Assembly: GCA_019058275.1 (NCBI GenBank)
Contig: JAHLVW010000025.1
Span: 1-64,000, forward strand
DNA: 64,000 nt
Source: Candidatus Heimdallarchaeota archaeon
GTDB taxonomy: Archaea > Asgardarchaeota > Heimdallarchaeia > JABLTI01
Direction: 5' to 3'
The notes beneath the pieces are model-generated. The model was not told where the DNA came from. It did no database searches and worked only from the letters and a program-made list of their open reading frames with translations. Positions 62,186 to 64,000 of this stretch are shown piece by piece. Positions within the stretch are counted from its first letter, which is position 1. Every line of letters starts with the position of its first letter. The translations under genes were made by a program, and so were the position numbers.

Positions 62186-62332
62186 TTAATCAGCTGCCCA
62201 CAATTCATCACGTAATAAATCGCGAATTGCTACCCTAATAATTTCACTTTTGTTTGGGTATCTTTTTTGTCTGACTAATTCTTCTAGCCCATCAAGGAAG
62301 CCCTCGGGAACGTGTACTGTTAGTAATCTCAT
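62186..62332 (-). CDS. 48-residue ribbon-helix-helix (CopG/Arc-type) DNA-binding protein
   Basis: A gene too short for ordinary ORF calling. It begins MRLLTVHVPEGFLDGLEELV and ends RDELWAAD. The first strand (LLTVHVP), helix 1 (EGFLDGLEELVRQ) and the YPNKSEIIRVAIRDLL turn-helix are a textbook ribbon-helix-helix, with the NKSEIIR N-cap that contacts DNA backbone. GAGGTG lies 12 nt upstream. Proteins of this size bind as dimers to short repeats; a direct repeat lies 170 nt upstream and may be the operator. Could be a stand-alone repressor or an orphan antitoxin; no toxin gene is adjacent. Confidence 0.82.
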   Translation of the reverse strand: MRLLTVHVPEGFLDGLEELVRQKRYPNKSEIIRVAIRDLLRDELWAAD

Positions 62333-62499
62333 CAATTTTCTTTACACCTCGACACAAGAGAAAACCCTGGCTATGATCTCCGCGCTCCAATTTGCTACCA
62401 TTGTTTTTCGGAGTTTTTGAGTTTTTTTCCATATCCCGTAGGCAATCTCTAGATATAGACGATAGTATCATCCCTTTTAAAAAGAAAAGTAATCCTAAA

Positions 62500-62519
62500 G
62501 TACTACCCCCGTACTACCC
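62500..62519. promoter_or_regulatory. GTACTACCC direct repeat, 11-bp phase
   Basis: GTACTACCC at 62500-62508 and again at 62511-62519, one helical turn apart, between the ribbon-helix-helix gene and the EF-hand-like gene. A TATA-like CTTTTTAAAAG on the minus strand lies about 15-25 nt closer to the small gene. Ribbon-helix-helix dimers often bind such in-phase direct repeats, so autoregulation is plausible. Confidence 0.5.
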
Positions 62520-62543
62520 TATTTTCAGTGAATATTAGATAAT

Positions 62544-62858
62544 CTACTTGGAAAAAGATTCTTCAAGTTTTGCTATAATTGCTTCTTCATCTTTTGAAAT
62601 AACACCATCTTCTAGTGCTAATTGTTTTACACTAGCAATTAAGCGATCTTTAAAGGAAGCTTTTCCTAATGCTTCAGGTATTCCCCCTTCTTCCTCTATG
62701 CACTTCGCTACTTCTTTTTCAAATGATCTTATATCAACTTCAATTTGAGAGAGTAATAGAGATTCCTCAGGAGTAATTACTCCATCTTCCATTGCTTGAT
62801 TTACGATTGCTTCAAGCAAATTGCTGAGGAAAGGTTTGAAATGCTCTTTGAATGCCAT
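62544..62858 (-). CDS. small helical protein with two EF-hand/TerB-like repeats
   Basis: About 104 aa. Two copies of an A-x-EDGVI-(T/S)-x-(E/D)-E helix-loop-helix: AIVNQAMEDGVITPEESLLL and VKQLALEDGVISKDEEAIIA. The D-G-x-I-x-x-x-E loop is like a half EF-hand, and the pattern is also seen in TerB-like and SHOCT-like helical proteins. Metal binding is possible but not shown. The ATG at 62858 is used; a GTG at 62870 is in frame. Confidence 0.5.
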   Translation of the reverse strand: MAFKEHFKPFLSNLLEAIVNQAMEDGVITPEESLLLSQIEVDIRSFEKEVAKCIEEEGGIPEALGKASFKDRLIASVKQLALEDGVISKDEEAIIAKLEESFSK

Positions 62859-62993
62859 TTTTCTACCCACTCAATTCATCGATTTGTTTTTTATTATTTT
62901 TTCTCTTCTATATATATAATGGTTTAGCAATTACTTGACCGTTAAGGAAATTTAAATAAAAAAATCAAAGATTAGTAGTTAGCTACTTCTAAT

Positions 62994-63380
62994 CTATTGC
63001 TTAATAGCTATTGCTTCTATTTCTATCCCAACATCTTTCGGTAAACGTGCTACTTCGACTGCTGCCCTAGCAGGGGGGTTTTCTTTGAAGAACTCGGCAT
63101 ATTTTTCATTCATTTCGCTAAAAGTATCCATATCTTTGAGAAATACGGTACACTTAAGAACATCATCTAATGTTGCTCCGGCAGCTTCTAAAACTGCTTT
63201 CACGTTTTTCAGAGATTGCTCTGTCTGATCTTTTATTGAACCCTCAACCATTTTTTCAGTTTCTGGATTGAATGGAATTTGTCCTGATACAAAGATTAAG
63301 TTTCCTGCTTTCGTTCCTTGGGAATAAGGACCAATTGCTGCAGGTGCTTTATCGGTTTTGATTATTTCTTTTTTTGTCAT
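62994..63380 (-). CDS. ridA: RidA/YjgF family imine deaminase
   Basis: 128 aa. Hydrolyses reactive enamine/imine intermediates (for example 2-aminoacrylate) released by PLP enzymes such as threonine/serine dehydratases. [24 protein letters not shown] near the N-terminus and [25 protein letters not shown] with the conserved Arg are family-defining. Homotrimer in the family. Cytosolic; monocistronic. Confidence 0.93.
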   Translation of the reverse strand: MTKKEIIKTDKAPAAIGPYSQGTKAGNLIFVSGQIPFNPETEKMVEGSIKDQTEQSLKNVKAVLEAAGATLDDVLKCTVFLKDMDTFSEMNEKYAEFFKENPPARAAVEVARLPKDVGIEIEAIAIKQ

Positions 63381-63554
63381 AAAAAATGCTCTCCATTATT
63401 ATTCTAGATGGTATTATTGTTTTTTAATTTTGCTTGAATTCTTTTGAGCGGTTTTCAAATGAAGGTAGAATAGTTTGGTTTAAATACCTAGAATTATCAA
63501 TACACCTTAGAAAATCAAAATGAGAAAATTTCTTTTTATTAGAGGAGAAACTAA

Positions 63555-64000
63555 ATGGCTATGGAACAATGGTTAATTTGGACATTAGTTGGTATTGGGC
63601 TTGTTTTATTCTTTGTTGCCGCTGCTTTCTTGGCAGGAATAAAAGTAGTCTTAGAATATGAACGATTGGTTATTTTCAGATTAGGAAAATACAAACGTAC
63701 AATAGGTCCGGGATTAGTTTATGTCTTCCCAGTCCTAGAATCTGGAAAGAAAGTAGACTTACGTATTATTACTCAGGATATTCCTCGACAAGAGGTTATA
63801 ACTCGAGACAATATTCCTGTTTTAGCAAACACTGTAGTTTACTTCAAGGTTGAACGACCAGAAGATGCTATCATTAAAATTGAGAATTATGTGTATGCTG
63901 TAAGACAATACACTCAAGCAGCTTTACGTGACACTATAGGTACAATGGAATTAGATCAAGTTTTGACTGAGCGAGACAATATTGCTCTTGACATTCGAGA
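63555..64000 (+). CDS. stomatin/prohibitin-like SPFH-domain membrane protein (3'-truncated by window edge)
   Basis: The reading frame is open from the ATG at 63555 (GAGGAG 7 nt upstream) to the end of the window; 148 codons are visible. One N-terminal membrane helix (WLIWTLVGIGLVLFFVAAAF) is followed by the SPFH core: VLEYERLVIFRLGKYKRTIGP, GLVYVFPVLES, VDLRIITQDIPRQEVITRDN, YVYAVRQYTQAALRD and the start of LTERDNIALDI. Stomatin-type proteins organise membrane microdomains and are often paired with an NfeD protein, which would lie beyond the window. Confidence 0.92.
   Translation, partial: MAMEQWLIWTLVGIGLVLFFVAAAFLAGIKVVLEYERLVIFRLGKYKRTIGPGLVYVFPVLESGKKVDLRIITQDIPRQEVITRDNIPVLANTVVYFKVERPEDAIIKIENYVYAVRQYTQAALRDTIGTMELDQVLTERDNIALDIR

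Noticed and set aside
1..64000. CRISPR arrays, rRNA genes, insertion sequences or prophage
   Set aside because: No regularly spaced repeats, no rRNA-like conserved stretches, no transposase, integrase or capsid-like proteins were found on either strand.

Overview
The window comes from an AT-rich archaeal genome, most likely an Asgard archaeon (Promethearchaeota/Heimdall-like). Archaeal features are TFB, the small RFC subunit, a family-B DNA polymerase, archaeal-type CoaD, archaeal HMG-CoA synthase with its thiolase and DUF35 partner, the PIN-ATPase-KH protein, and ADP-forming acetyl-CoA synthetase. Asgard-type features are four small-GTPase-like genes (Arf-like, Rab-like, MglA-like, and a degenerate Rag/Arf-like one with a C-terminal longin/roadblock-like domain), an ESCRT-III (Snf7-type) protein, an EF-2 paralogue without the normal diphthamide loop, a longin-like protein and a membrane TPR protein with a RING-like zinc finger. 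Bacterial-type acquisitions (uvrB, dodecin, DASS transporter, DegV and YyaL remnants, RidA) are mixed in. Many genes use TTG or GTG starts. The exact lineage cannot be fixed from sequence alone.

Layout: 1-2.3 kb, mevalonate entry (HMGS, thiolase, DUF35). 2.3-6.1 kb, MacB/FtsX-like ABC exporter. 6.3-7.3 kb, Arf-like GTPase and a ubiquitin-like (MoaD/ThiS) protein. 8-14.5 kb, housekeeping (PIN-ATPase, rpiA, tRNA endonuclease homologue, uvrB, dodecin, PHP). 14.5-19.4 kb, minus-strand run with a TadC-like gene, coiled coil, lplB, second ubiquitin-like gene, EF-2 paralogue and an all-helical protein. 19.6-21.9 kb, three genes with type IV pilin-like N-termini. 21.9-32 kb, peptidase, transporter, PPP phosphatase, TPR-RING, GluRS and the ADP-forming acyl-CoA synthetase pair. 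32-35 kb, degenerate NIF3-like protein, pseudoGTPase-longin and ESCRT-III. 34.9-35.8 kb, DegV pseudogene. 36-41 kb, membrane protein, coaD, polB, first copy of a dispersed element and an intron-containing tRNA-Asp. 41-51.6 kb, acyltransferase/DUF6320 pair, truA, longin plus Rab-like GTPase, zinc-finger/GRAM-like protein, MglA-like GTPase and two peroxiredoxins. 51.6-53.7 kb, heavily broken YyaL/DUF255 pseudogene. 53.8-58.4 kb, UDP-sugar dehydrogenase, PLAT-domain protein, TFB, second copy of the element and rfcS. 58.4-62 kb, sulfur block (cysteate synthase, APS/PAPS reductase behind a triple palindromic operator, S-adenosylhomocysteine hydrolase). 62-64 kb, a 48-residue ribbon-helix-helix gene between GC-rich structured stretches, an EF-hand-like protein, RidA and the start of a stomatin/SPFH protein.

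The items that look most worth following are: (i) the cysH-cysteate synthase pair, where one enzyme makes sulfite and the next uses it, with three phased palindromes at its promoter; (ii) a ~170-nt element present twice (40.9 and 57.3 kb) with conserved blocks and a possible compensated stem; (iii) the degenerate GTPase fused to a longin-like domain next to ESCRT-III; and (iv) the ribbon-helix-helix gene with an 11-bp-phased direct repeat upstream. No rRNA, CRISPR array, insertion sequence or prophage was seen.
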